Source: Baylisascaris procyonis (Eukaryota; Nematoda; Chromadorea; Rhabditida; Ascarididae). Taken from it: a stretch of DNA of 64,000 nucleotides. Within the stretch, counting starts at the first letter, position 1. Each line of letters opens with the position of its first letter. Of the stretch, positions 1 to 13,006 are shown in pieces. The notes beneath the pieces are model-generated. The model saw nothing but the letters and a program-made list of their open reading frames with translations. It was not told the DNA's origin and searched no databases. Position numbers and translations under genes: made by a program. The DNA lies in contig JAZARR010000059.1 in the NCBI GenBank assembly GCA_037389465.1, forward strand, positions 7,339,001 to 7,403,000, in the 5' to 3' direction.

Positions 1-3000
1 AGAGAGCGCATATCACTAGGCGGGCGCGTTCGAGAGCGGTTCTCGCTAAGCAACGAAGCGAGGAGGCCGAACGACAGCGTGACGATGATATCGCTCGAAT
101 CGAGTTGTTCCGACAGCGAAATATCGAAAGGCTTACAGAAATTAGCGAAGCCATTTGGCAAAACGACTCTTCTGCTGATGTACTGGTCAGTAAACATTAC
201 GCAGGTGTAAAAGAGAGTCCGAAATTGTCTACCCAAGAAGGAATTGATGGGAATTCAGCACCTGAGACCATTTCTAGGCAAAAATATGAGGTTTTGAGTG
301 AGGAAGAAAAGAAAAGAAAAGAGGAAGAAGCGCGACTGCGCGACGAGAACGATAGGCGCATTGCCATTGAGAGTATCGAAAGGCATCAACGACAGCTGCA
401 CGAGCAGCAGGAGCAGCTTTCACAACTACTTGACAACGCCATCGCTTTCCTCAGGAATCTCGATACAGATGTGCTCAGAAAATCACCGGAATCGAGTTCA
501 TACGAAGGGTTAGCTCTGCTTGCACAAGTTGGCTTGCTAGCTTATACGTTGTGGTGCAGGATGAGATTGATTACTTTTCTATCTGAATTTTGAATAAGTG
601 TAGGTTAGTGCCGTCGAAAAAGTCCGTCATCTTTCACGCAAATTTTTATGCCTTTGGGGATTAGTGACTTCATGACGTTCGAAGTATCTCTTTGTACTGT
701 CGTTGGTCAGCCGTCAATATTGGGTGCGTTGAAAGCAGTTAATGTGCAGCGTGGAGGAAGCGTCGACCGTGCAACGTGATGGAGGTTCGATGGCATTCGA
801 AGGAAACAAGCAAACTGTTGAACAGGACACCAACTTGGTCGCAAGTGATTCGTCCACTGCAAAGCGTCTGAGTCAGGGCGAAGCTGTTGAAACTAACTCG
901 GAGTCTTGCAAACAGTCAATGCAAGAGCGTCAGTACTTGGAAACTCCTGCTGAAAGGATCGTGCGTGCAATACGTGAGCTCAGTGAAGAACGCAGCTGTA
1001 GGTCTTTGTGTTGCTTTTCCGTTGACCACTCATACGGTTTACTCACCGCACGAAGGACAATTTATGTGAAATTGCATTCTCATCGTAAACGGAAAAATTA
1101 CCCTCCCTTGTGCGCATGTGATCAATTGCTTTTGCATGCATTCTTCCGTTCAGCGTGTCGTATAATCGTCCGTTATCTTCTTTCATATCTAACATTCTGA
1201 AATTTACAGTGCCTTTGGCTAGTGAATGTTTTTAATGGCAGCTAATTGTGTGTTCTAAAAGAAGAGATATGCATAGTGAACGCATAGTTTGTCGTGACGG
1301 AAGAGAGTTGTTTTTTTTTTTTGCGACATCGTTTGAAACGCTTTTGTGTGTGCTTGTGAGTGGGGAGGGGGGAGGGAGGTGATAGATAGGAATACTGAGT
1401 GAGTGGACGATTAGGGGTAGGTAGTAGAGTGGTCCCTCAGACGCATCTTTTCATTCCTCACCACCGGTGACTCAAAAGAGGAAATCACTGTGGAGGCGAT
1501 TATGGTTACGCGAACAAACCGATCATTGATTCGTTCTTATGCGTTCATTTGTGCATGTAGCGTTTACCCATGTATTTCTTAATCGGTTTCCCATTAAAGT
1601 CGCATTTCTTTTTTTCGAGTGTGCATGGTTATGTGGAACATTTATAGAAAGAAGTAATGCTGTTAGAAACGCTGACGATGCGATACAAAATGGACGGGGC
1701 GCAGGGATGACGCTTAGTGTTCGTAATGGCAATGGTGTCGAGGTTTCACCTCGAAACGCATCAGAGAGCATCATTAATGCGCTGCAAAATCTCGAACTAC
1801 GAAACAACTGTATGCGTGCTGTGCAGTTTCTGTTTTTTTTCTTGTTTTCACTCACACTTGAGATTCAGGATGTGCGAGTACTGACTGAGAGGTCATTGAG
1901 GGAGGTGGATGCCAAGGAAATTATCGTTTCCTCTTCATGGTTGATCGTCAAATTATTATGAGATAAGTGGAGATCATAAATTATATATTGCACACGCGAA
2001 ACCCAAAAAAAAAGTGAACACTTCTAAGGAGAGGATATTCTAAAGAGTTCTCGAGGTTTCGGTTTGTTTTTATCCATTTCTTCCCGAGGGCATTTTGTTC
2101 ATGACAGTAATAAAAGCAAGCATTTTCGTTAAGTTAACAACATAATGTCATGTGTGCATAAAAGTGTGTTTTCCTGCTTGCTTCATGTTAGGCATGTGTG
2201 ATTTAGCCCATTATGCAACCGTTTGAATCAACAAAAATTAGTTTTCAAATGTAAGATGATGCTAAGAGGCAATGTTTTGCTGGTATCATAAGTGCAAGGG
2301 CGATCCATTGTGAATGCTAGTTACTACTCAAAAACGCGCTGCTATAATAGCATTTTTGAGCCATATAGCGCTAAGATATGAGTTCATAGAGCTTCGCACA
2401 TTAAAGGCTTCTGTTTCAACCCAGTTACTAAATTCATTCGTGCAGTCCTTTCAGTAACATTACTTCTTTTCAGGTTGGTTGTGCAGTACGATTGGTTGTG
2501 TAATCCTTTTGCACGTTAGTGATCCCCTCACCACCTCACTCCTTCCCTCCTCCCCTCTAGTTTTGATAGACTTATTCGAATGGGCAAGTATTCTGCTATT
2601 GCTTGCCTCATCCTTACTCACCGTATTGTTCAAGCGTATCCGTTTCGACCCATAAGATATTCTGAAAATATTGAATTTCTAGAAATAGTTGAAAGGTTGC
2701 TAGCAGATTAATGAGTAGCATTTATTATTGTTACATCAACGACTGATTTTTCTCTTAAAAGGTGCTATAACACAAAAAAGGCAGCAGAGCAGCATTTTCT
2801 TTTTCTTGATTGGGTAGAGAATCTCGCACCTTAACTTAGGTAAAAGAATTACAGCCCTACCATAAAACCTCCATCGTTCGCTCCAGAAAGTTCTATAAGC
2901 TTGGTACTCGAAAAACTGTTATAGCAACGATCTGCATTTACACAATACATAATTTGAGTTTGTTACTTTGTTGTATGCAGATTCTCTCAAAATATCGGAA

Positions 3001-6000
3001 AAATATTTCGTAGACAGTCGTATTGGTAATATTTCAAGCGAGTAAGTTGATAGCCATATAGTAGGCTATGTGATGGATAAAGTTGAACGGAAATGAGGTG
3101 CGATAACTGGAATTATTGTTAAATTATATTCAGTAAACGATTTCCACGTTTAGTAAAATTCGAAGGATTTTTTTTTCAGCAAGTACTAACAAATTCATGA
3201 AAACAACTTCCACAACGCAACAGCATATCCGTCAAGGTGACGATTCGGCGAGAGGCAGAGGTACACTCCAAGCGCAAGGTAATCGAGTGCCATTCTGCGA
3301 GCACTGCAAACAACAAATTCGGTTAGTATTTCCGCTTTTTTTTAATCTGAAGTTTTGCAAGCACGTGTTTCAGCTATCAAATTTCCAGTAAAATAATGCG
3401 TTCATAAATGCTACATTGCCAGCTACACTTTTATTGATTCTAATTGATAACGAATTCATAGCGAAAGTTTTTTCCATCTTTTAAAGGTGCAGCTGTTTTT
3501 TTTTGTTTTTGCATTCACACAATCGTTCTTAAAGGATGCTGGATCGAAAGTTTTTTCATCGAGTTTTAAGTTCGTCGAGCTTTGCCGGATGCATACGACT
3601 TCAGCGCAGATTTGTTTGAGAGTGAGATGAAAGACAAATTTAGGGTTCAATAAATACGAGCTGATGAGAGGGTGTTTAGAGGCGCTTACGTCCTGGCCAC
3701 TGGATTGGCATGGTGTCCGGAACATTTCGTGTGTGCCAATAAGGCTTGCAATAGGAGACTTCTGGATATCGGCTTCGTTGAGGATAAAGGCCAGAAGTAC
3801 TGTGAACAGTGCTTCGAGAATCTGATTGCGCCACACTGCGCTAAATGTAGTCGTCCGATCACCGCGGTAATTTTCTTTAGTGGTAATTTTTCTTTGTTAT
3901 TGTACTCCGCCCCAGCAATTGTTCACTGCCCTCATTGTTTTTCGATTTATTCCAGTAGGTGGCTATGCCTGTTATTGCAGAATGAGTACTGAAAATTCAC
4001 TATCTCCATGATTTGACGTAAACTTCAGATCTAAAACATATTTTCTCGCTTTCTTTTTGGAAAAATTCGCCAGAACAAAACTTTGTATGTGAGCGAAGGT
4101 GAGTATTTTAAAAACTTAATTTGCCCTGGGATGGGTAGAAGGAAAGAGAATGATATTTTAAATTAGTCAAGAGAAGTTTATAATTTATCTCAGGAAAACT
4201 TGTAGTTTGTTATACCGGGAATAAGGAAATACACCCTTTTATGTGAATCAGCGTACAAAATTTGAGGTGGTTATCTTCAGGGTAAGCAAGAACGCAGAGT
4301 GGACCACAGAGTTTCATTGCTTCGGTATTTTGCACCTTTTCAGTTTCGTTTAATTCTCCTTTCCTTTTTCCACCCTCCTTGCTCTTGCGCCTTTAGATTT
4401 CATTCGTCAGATTCTATAAATGTAGCACCTTTCTGCACGTTACCAACGAAAGTGATTATGTTTTTGGTAAATTGACATGAATGGCGAGCTACACAAACTG
4501 TGGTATGTTGCATTAAACCGCTCAGTAGTACTTTTTCAGTAGCAAATGTTTTAAGAGGGTATAACAGTGTGTAATGAATGCATAAGATTAAAAATTTCTT
4601 ATGACTGGGAGACTAGTTTTTTTGTGATGTTTCATAACAGAGGTGTTTCACTATTTTTTTTTTGGGATTTTCCTGTTTTATATTTGCATAAATCTGCTTG
4701 TTTAACTCTGCATGCTAAAGTATTTAAGTTTTGAATGTGAAATATCCAGGTGCGATATTTATGCAAATTAGAATGATGAGAAAATTATTGGGAATTCTAA
4801 AGTGATAATTAAGTTAATTATTTCGCCGTGAATTGCCTTCCGTTGTGACGAATTCGATGTTGGGTTCACTGCCATACTACACATCGTTACCTTCCTTATT
4901 GGAAAAGAGCAGCTCATTTAGGGATTACAGCTTTTTTTTTTTTTTTGAAGAAAGTCTGATAATGCGTCAAGCTTCAGGATTGTCTGAACGCGTTGCAAAA
5001 GCAGTGGCATCCGCAATGCTTCGTTTGCGCGCATTGCCATAAGCCGTTTGGAAATTCAGCGTTCTTCCTCGAACAAGGCTTGCCCTACTGTGAAGCCGGT
5101 TCGTTCTTTTATATACAAATGAATCTTTCGTCATGTGCTGCTTGAAATTGCGTCGGAATCTTGCATACCTTTTGGCAATTACGCACGTAAATGAGATTTA
5201 AACGCCTATCTAAATCGAGAGAAAATTGAGGGATAACAAGGTCACCAGTAGCAAGGTCCCCTAAGATGGGGGTCCCTTCCTCGTGCTCAGCGAGAAACAG
5301 AAGCCCCGAGGTCAGACGTACGAATACGATGTTCTGAATTTCGGATTCGAGACCTAGAGTCGTATTTCTGCTACAGTTTTTCTCACACAGCTCGTGGGAC
5401 CATTAATATGAGCGCTGATTGCAGTTATCTGCAATCGGTGAACCTAGCATGGAGTCACGGTTATTTATGTAAAAGAATGACCCAAAAGTGCAAAGTTTAG
5501 GCGGAAAATTTCAAGCTAGGATCTGTAAGCACAAGTTGAAGTTCGGCGTTTAGAGTCGCAAGATTTCACCGTTGTAGCTTTTGTTGTTCATCATTAGAAC
5601 GGATGGACACGGATGCACAGACGTAGATGGACATGGACCCACTCAATAGTGTAATATTGATAAAGATCGTATGAGGACTAATGTGGTCGTATATTTGACG
5701 GGAAGCTATTGATGTTTGGTTACTTTAGCACACACAAACGGCGTAGACGACAGTAGTAGAAATTTGCTCGTTCGTGCGATTACAGATCCAGAACAATTGA
5801 AAGGCGAGCAAAAAATAGCACTTATCTAAGGACTGATGAGGTGTGGATGTTTTCAAAATTTCATACGCAAATATATGATTAACTGTGAACTGTGGATATA
5901 ATGGCAGTAAATAATCGGTGGGATTCAGATTGGAACGCCCTTTTTACAACCAAGTGCGTTTCGTGTCATTATCCAATCGAAGCGGGTGACAGATGGGTGG

Positions 6001-6562
6001 AAGCACTTGGCTCGGCCTTCCACTCAAACTGCTTCAATTGCACAGTACGTTGCACGTTATTCCAACTGAACTCTTTTTTCGATCACTCCTCCTGATGAGA
6101 TTACGATATCTCATCTTTGGGAATACTGTAAGACCGTTTCAGTTCGGAAAGTATTTCAAGAAACGTAACGAACTGAGACAACGGTTTTTTAATGCTTTTA
6201 GCTCAGCTCACGTATCGTCTAGCAAAATGCAGTTAATACACTGTAGTTCTATTTGGGTTCAGCCAGTTAAAAGGAGGGAATGTGGGAAAACTGATATTGC
6301 CTAAGTGAATGAGGTGAGAGCCTCAAAACCTTGTTAGCTCATTTCTTCTTCTTTGATTTAAGTGAATTTGCTCTCCTTAAAACAACGCGAATTAGCAGCA
6401 TGAGATCAAATAAAAGCACTGTAAATAAACTAGGGTGCAGGAAAAGTATGCTAACATTTCAAAGATCTAAAATGGATATATTCGCAGAGTTGCAACGTGA
6501 ATTTGGAAGGTGAAAGTTTCTACGCGAAGAACGGTGCACCCTACTGCAAACTTCACGCGTAA
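1..6562 (+). CDS. alp-1: ALP/Enigma (Zasp) family PDZ-LIM protein, 3' part with three LIM domains
   Basis: Cytoskeletal scaffold of muscle attachment structures; family members bind alpha-actinin at dense bodies/Z-discs. Exons read: <1-508, 750-997 or 1667-1809, 3180-3321, 3680-3866, 4978-5098, 5929-6044, 6488-6562 (TAA), with all LIM-exon phases agreeing. The first exon encodes a charged, Glu/Gln/Arg-rich, probably helical stretch. LIM1 begins FCEHCKQQIR and continues WCPEHFVCANKAC; Cys replaces the usual His after Trp, and as I remember invertebrate Zasp proteins do the same. LIM2 begins HCAKCSRPI and includes QWHPQCFVCAHC. LIM3 begins TKCVSCHYPIEAGDRW and includes NVNLEGESFYAKNG, ending PYCKLHA. 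The EAGDRWVEALG and NLEGxxFY signatures are typical of ALP/Enigma LIM3, which separates it from other LIM proteins. The PDZ domain and start codon lie upstream of the window. The symbol is given by family resemblance. Confidence 0.93.
750..997 (+). other. ALP/Enigma alternative exon A
   Basis: Open between an acceptor ending GTGCAG (749) and a donor CT|GTAGGT (998). It starts with one base completing a codon and ends with one spare base (t). That base plus the 'ca' of the LIM1 exon at 3180 makes a Ser codon, and the 'gg' left by the exon ending at 508 makes Gly with its first base. The protein is hydrophilic and Ser/Glu-rich, ending in a likely helix, PAERIVRAIRELSEERS. See the matching exon B. 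Confidence 0.6.
1667..1809 (+). other. ALP/Enigma alternative exon B
   Basis: Open up to a donor CT|GTATGC (1810). Its phase is the same as exon A at both ends when it starts at 1667 (acceptor GTTAG) or at 1652 (acceptor GAAAG). It ends in a helix, ASESIINALQNLELRNN, resembling that of exon A. It cannot be spliced after exon A without a frameshift, so it would have to replace it. The acceptor is weaker than in the LIM exons. Confidence 0.45.
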
Positions 6563-8195
6563 CGAGGCTTACAACGTCGCGCACTGCTCTCACTTTTTTG
6601 CTATTCAAGAAAGTTTGCGACAACAAAAATTAGTGATAAACTTCTCATTTAAAAAATGTGTGCTTATTTGTACTGTATCCTCGCTTGTTCTTTGCAGCGC
6701 ACTCTTTCCTTCAGATCTTATAATCCAAGGTAGTGGTATATTTGTCTCTACAATTCTTATATTAATTTTATGCAACAACTTTAAAGTATTTGTAACACAG
6801 GCGGCCTACTTGGAAATGAGCCTTGTTTTTAATATTTATGAGCTCGGCAAATCTACGTACTGCTTCTGAGAGCTTCTCCATGGATGCTTCCAGGTGAGGA
6901 GAAATCAAATATTGAATCCGAACGAGCTCAGCATATAAAATTCCAAAAAATACAGTGCATATACGACTCTAATGATTCGTTCTAATTGGTCCAGCATCCT
7001 AGGAGAGCAATTTTCATAAATACCTTTATTTGCTTGAGGAGGCAAGTTTTGCTTTGCAAATAAAACTTTTATGTGTTATAGTCGCAGAGGTAATCATTGT
7101 TTATGGTTGCTTAGTGATGCTTAGTACTTCACATTTGTTTCCACTTCCGTTATGTAATGCCCCCATTTTGCCGGAAAGGCGCGCAGTTCGTCGACGAACG
7201 CAAGCTGAGAACATCGTATGGAAGGATAAAGCATTTTGCGATGTCTTGGAAATGCATTTGCTATTAGAGTTTCATTTAGCACTCCGAATTGAGCGTACGC
7301 ATGATACGATGGTGTAATCTGCACATGCGACATCATGTGCAGAGCTGCAAATGCGATGTTGGAAGAGGGAGCGAGGCAGGATGAAGGAAAGGCGGAAGGG
7401 GTGTCGAGGTCTTCTTGAAGAATATTAGAAGACAGGATTCGAGGGGGATACTTTGTGGTGCTCATTCCATAGAGCGCACCGCAGCAGCAGTCCTACCGGC
7501 AATGGTTTTGAGCAGTTGCTATGCCACATCCTTGACCGCCTGTGCGACCAATGCTCCTTTACAGTGGGCGTCGCCTGAGTGGATTTTGCAAAATAGTGGT
7601 GCCCTGTCTCTGTTTTTTCAGTGGTCGGGTCACAGAAGGAAGTGTAAAATGGTGAATAGTGTGGATTACAGTGGTGGATATTGAACTGAGTGATCTTCAT
7701 TTATACAAAAAAAGAAAACTGCATATGACAACGAGGATATTATTTTCAGCATGCTTATGTACTTAGATATGCATACATAAACGACGCATATTCGCATAAG
7801 AGACCGCAGAATAATAAAGGAGAAAACGGCACGCTGATGAATTGGTGCAGGCAAAAGGAAATCTAAGCGATGAATAGCAAGTAGATGTAGGGATGAAGAG
7901 ACAACACGAAGGAAGTGCATATGATTGCGCGCATGAAGGAAGGTGGAAGTACACATGCCACACGGTATACTAAATCGGTGAGGTTTAGAGAGCTTTGATA
8001 TGCCTAGTATACCGCACAACAAAGGGCTTTCGAATAATCTAGTTTCAGTGGTTCTCAAGTTGAATCTGTTGAAGAGAAAGAAACGTACACACAGCGCAGA
8101 TACAGTGTTGTCATAATACGCCTTGGATATGCAAATTCGCGAGAGCGTATAAAAAGTAAAAACGTCAACAGAATTCAGTCTCCAAGAATACTCAC
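6563..8195. other. Region between the convergent ALP/Enigma gene and the 8-19 kb gene
   Basis: Holds the likely 3' UTR of the ALP/Enigma gene and probably the 3' end of the minus-strand gene. A perfect AATAAA on the plus strand lies at 7059-7064. A 9-bp inverted repeat with a 6-base loop lies at 7319-7342 (CTGCACATG ... CATGTGCAG). The open frames around 7.1-7.7 kb exist on both strands, have no convincing splice signals and resemble nothing I know. Confidence 0.5.
7059..7064 (+). terminator. Candidate polyadenylation signal of the ALP/Enigma gene
   Basis: AATAAA lies about 500 bases after the stop codon at 6562. It is the first perfect hexamer I noticed downstream; earlier variant hexamers could be used instead. 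Confidence 0.35.
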
Positions 8196-11100
8196 GAAAT
8201 GCACAACCATACAAGCTGTTAAGCAAAAGTTCATCGCTGATAAAATGCGTAGACAACATGCGGGCAAACGAAGCAGCTGTCAACAACTCTACATACGCTG
8301 GATCGATATCGTTTCGGTTAACAGCTTTCAACGATCCTAAGCTGCAAGGTGCAACATTAACGCAAAACTGCAAATAACAGATCTCTATTCAGCCAAATGA
8401 AGCATTCCTACGTCAAAAAACTAAGACAGTTTTTTACAGAACAAGTGGGAAAATATGCCAATTTGCCCTTTCGTAATTCGACTCAACAGACCAAATATGA
8501 ATCAAACAATAAAACAGGCATAACGATGGCGCTGTGCTGATTCGATAGAGTACAAAAGGCACAAAAAATTTTTGCACCATTTAGGCTGAGCCTTAGAAAT
8601 TGCTGGATTAACTTGAAACTTATCTTACAAAAGATTCGTACTATGTGCAACCTATGCAGACTAACACTTACCTCTATCTCCAGCACTTCCCGAGTCGAAT
8701 CGGTGGACAGGAACTCTTCCTTCCTTCCAGCCACCACCAACCTTCTAGGCCTCATTCTTAAATCTTCAAATCTCGGTCCTGTCGAAATATAGTTGTTAGT
8801 TGGGCCTCGAACTTCATATTCAAATAAATTGTTCCAAACAGCTAACAAGAAGTCGGTTAGGCCAATTCCGAGCAATATGTATAGCCACTTGCGTGCGTCA
8901 CCCGGTCCATGCAAAGACAGACACACAGACTTTTCGTGGAAGGATTGTGGATGAACAGCGATGGGAAATATGCGTATCAACTGGAAACCTCTCGATAACC
9001 GATAACGTGCCAAAAGCAATTTGAATTTCGAAAAAACTGCTGCATCTTCAGAAGCTTCATCAGGGAATTTCATCTACTGCATCAATTATATTGGCACTCT
9101 TCAAAAACATGCCGCTAAATATTACGCTAATGAATGCGTACCGAGTTCAAATGAAGAGCTATTGGAGCACCGAAGTGTCGACCGTAAATGGACAGCGCCG
9201 CCCAAACAATGTGAGAGTCGGATGCCGAAACCACGATTGAACCCTTGCGACTGTGCTCGTCATATGGACCTGTCGTATATGTCGGCGCCGCCTGGCCCAG
9301 TACGCGCCTTATCGCCTCGCTAACTATTGTATTAAATTCCCTCTCCGATAAAACCCTTTCTGAATCACCTAGCTCCCTGCAAAACAATTACAGCAATTCA
9401 GCCTGAAAGAAAAAAAAACGAAATAACGAAAACATTAAAATGCAAAAGACGTGAAAACATTAGGCGCGTCATCATTTACCTTTCCCTTTGGACGTGAGGG
9501 CAGATTGGGACAAGAGTGCACCCATCCGAAAGAAGTGGCAGCTCATAAGCAGCATAGCCAAAACTAGGCAAGGATGAAGCTTATTCCATAGGCATCAAGC
9601 AACGTAGGGTCTCGTGCACATCTCTGAAAATTACCTTAAAACCGCGCGAAGCAAGCCTAACAATTTAATGATGTCAAGCACTGGAGTTAAAAGTTCCTAA
9701 ATAAGTATCCATAACACTCCTCCTCACAGTTCAAAGTTTACAATTATTCCCTAAATACATTTTAGAAATTTGTGCACTGGTATTCAACGGAGATTTGAAG
9801 TACAGCATTTTGAAAAATTAAGTTTGCTCTGGAGGAAGAAAAACATAGCCTTTTGTATGAAGCAGGGCATTTTTGAAGGCATATATTGCTAGAAGGGGAA
9901 GAGGTGGGGAAACATATGCTTTGGGGTTTGGTTTGTGGCGAAGTATGAAAAGTTTGAGAATCACACTGCTTCGAAAAAATGAGATCGTCCTACGGAAGGG
10001 AAATACATCTTTTTATATGGATCGTGGCATGCATTTTGGAAGGCCAATTTTCTCCGGAAGAGGTGGGATGTACCGTTTTAAGCGAAACGGGACATTCCTA
10101 AAAATTTACATCACTGCGAGAGAAGCGAATTGCATTTATTTGTAAAGATCACGGTATTCTGGAAGATTTAGTTTACCCGAGACAAAGGAAATAAACCCGC
10201 TTTTGCTGTAACTAAGGCAAATTGTGAATCATGCGAATGTAAAAATAAAAAAATAAGGAAAACTTTCGAACAAAGCAAAAAACCCACACTCTAACCGTGA
10301 TTCGCCACTGTTCGTCAGCGCCTGGCATGCCATTCTTCATTCAAGGCAACCGACGTCCTGACCAAACGCCCAACTTCTTTGAAACCAAGAAAAGTGCTGT
10401 TTAATGATGATGGTGGCACGCGCTGACATGCAACTTCGAAGAGTAAATGGACTCGATGCGGGTGACACAAAAGAGAAAAGGGAGAACAGACATCTTCAGC
10501 AGTTCTAAATTTGTGGCTCATCCTTCTGCACCCTAATATTTCCCTGTCGTTATATTAGTGTTACCTACACCTTTAACTTACATTGACCATTTTATCCTTC
10601 CCTATAACCACTCACTGTCCCATTATATGGTCGTACGCGTTTTTTTCGGAGGAGATTATCGCCATATGCTACTGTAATAACCATACAGTTATATGATCAA
10701 GGGCGTATGGAAGAGCGGGGCTCGGTTAAAATACCCTTACGAACAAACGGGAAACAGAATTGACAAGGGATGCGAACCTTTTTCGACTCAGAAAGCCTAT
10801 CGCTGTCCAAAGGGGATCAACTTAACCTACTAGCTTCAAGTTTTACTGCTTAAGATATTTCAGCTCACTTCGGTCGCCTCAACGTTAAAATATGTTGGAT
10901 CGTTTCGATCGCGCCAGCCTGCCGATTTTAGACCCCGCTACGCCCACCATAAAAGCTTTCAGACCATATTGCTGGCTTCAGACACTCTCGGTTTCCCCGC
11001 CTTTCCTAGCTTGTTCCACTCGCCCAAGTTCGAAAATTGTTAGCGTTCTTTATCGTCCCTGGCATAAGTTTACAGCAGGCTTCATTGCCTTAGGTTAAAA

Positions 11101-12970
11101 TTTATTGGCTCGCCTCGCAAATCCTACCTTACAAAGCAAATGCAACGGTCATGGAAGTTGAAGTTTTAAGTGCAGCAAAAATGTTTTAATGAGACTTTCA
11201 AAAGGCTTTGTTCGAAAAAAACGCCTCAAAAGTTACACTGGAGACACAGACCCACCCCCTTATCCGCCCAGCTTTTCTCAGCTCTTGAAAATTTGTTGAC
11301 CTTTGCCTTTATAGGGTTACTTGTTGGACAAGATAACGAGGCAACATTTCGATGGATAACGAGTGTTTTGAAAACCGATGCTCTTCTAACGGTTTGTCAA
11401 CTTTCAAGCCTGTGCCATAAACTCCCAATTTGCAAATTTCATATTTGAAGCTTTCGATGTGATGCATAATTTTGGTGATCTGCGAGCTTTACAATCTGAC
11501 AACTTTGGCATGTTGACACAATATAACTACTGACTTCTGTAGAAAACTTAAAAAGTACGCCAATGCACCAATGAATCAACCTAACACGGCCAAAACCCTC
11601 CGTATTCTGCAAGACTATTCAAAAGTTCACCACGTTATTATCAAAATTCCGTCAAAACTTCCTTTCGCAAATCTCGAAAACGACCAGTCAATGTGACGTT
11701 CAAGAAGCCGCTGGGAGAGAGGCAAGTATTATATAGTTAGCGAGGCGCAAGATACAAATGTCCAAGAAGGTGTCATCAAATAAGCAGGCACAGAAGTAAA
11801 CAACAACTACGCTCAACCAACTTCCCTACCCGCTGAGCATCGGCAACGTACAAAGGTAGCCGTCATCACTCAAGTTGCACCACAACTGACGTCGTATTTA
11901 AGATAAGTACAGCGTAATCATTGCTCAACAGCCCCTAAGAATATGTAAAAAAAAATTAGAAGGAACGGACGAATGAACGACCCCTGTGACGAGATTCCCA
12001 TTCTTAAAGACATGAACTCTTCTAAGTTGTTGGGGAATTAATCAGGCATAGGCCTAAAATGTTTCAAGACTGTCCCTCTTTCGCTGACTGCCAGCAGAGG
12101 TGGGAAGAAACAATTTGAGCAAATCGAAGATGCATACCGTCCAAGTGGCAGATGGAAAGCCAAAGGCTGTATAGGTAATACAATTGCCCGGGCAAAAGCT
12201 TGAAATACTCACGACCTGGCGAAACAACACCTGACTTATTAAAAGTGCAAGGCTATAAAAAAAACTTGGACCCCATAGTCGGACTACCAGCTCTTCCACG
12301 TCCACAACTGAGTCATTTAAGCGAAGCCAGCTGAGTTTACACAATTCCCATAAATTCACTGACTTGTTTCCTAGTTTTACATGCAAAAAAAAAGTTCTCT
12401 CAACAATATTAACAACAATTGCCACAAGCTGAAGTGTTCGAAGGTACACTTTTTGGGCTATGTGAAGCACTGCAAATGAAAAAACAACAACTAGGAGATA
12501 CATCAATTTAATGCTGATATAACTGCAAATATGCCTTATAGGCCCAATAATAATTTACACATCATAGATGCTGAATGATAAATCCACGCCTTTTCGGTTA
12601 AAAAAGAATGTTTTGAGAGCATCACGTAGAAAACGTTCAGCACCGAGAACCATATACAACCTACAGCGATAACGAACACTTGACACTCCCGCTATATACA
12701 AAACAGTGCCAACAGAATATTTACAGAATTCAGTCGTGAGACAGCTGCAATCCTGCTTTTACGATAAAGCGTAACCGCAGGAACAAGGTACCGGTTAGTC
12801 GAGCATTTACAGCATTGTGAGACCATCTCCATTCTTGCAATGAGGATAAAAAATAATTCTCTGAAAATTTATAATTATTTTATTAGTATAATACAAGCCT
12901 GAAAGAAGAACAACATCTGTAATAATTACTGTACATAACATCTAGGATTTTTGAAGTTGGAAATGACAAA

Positions 12971-13006
<36 letters not shown>

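Noticed and set aside
7666..8195. Open minus-strand frame beyond the exon at 8196-8367
   Set aside because: A strong GTGAGT donor ends the exon at 8196 and the extension loses protein-like composition; a retained intron cannot be excluded.
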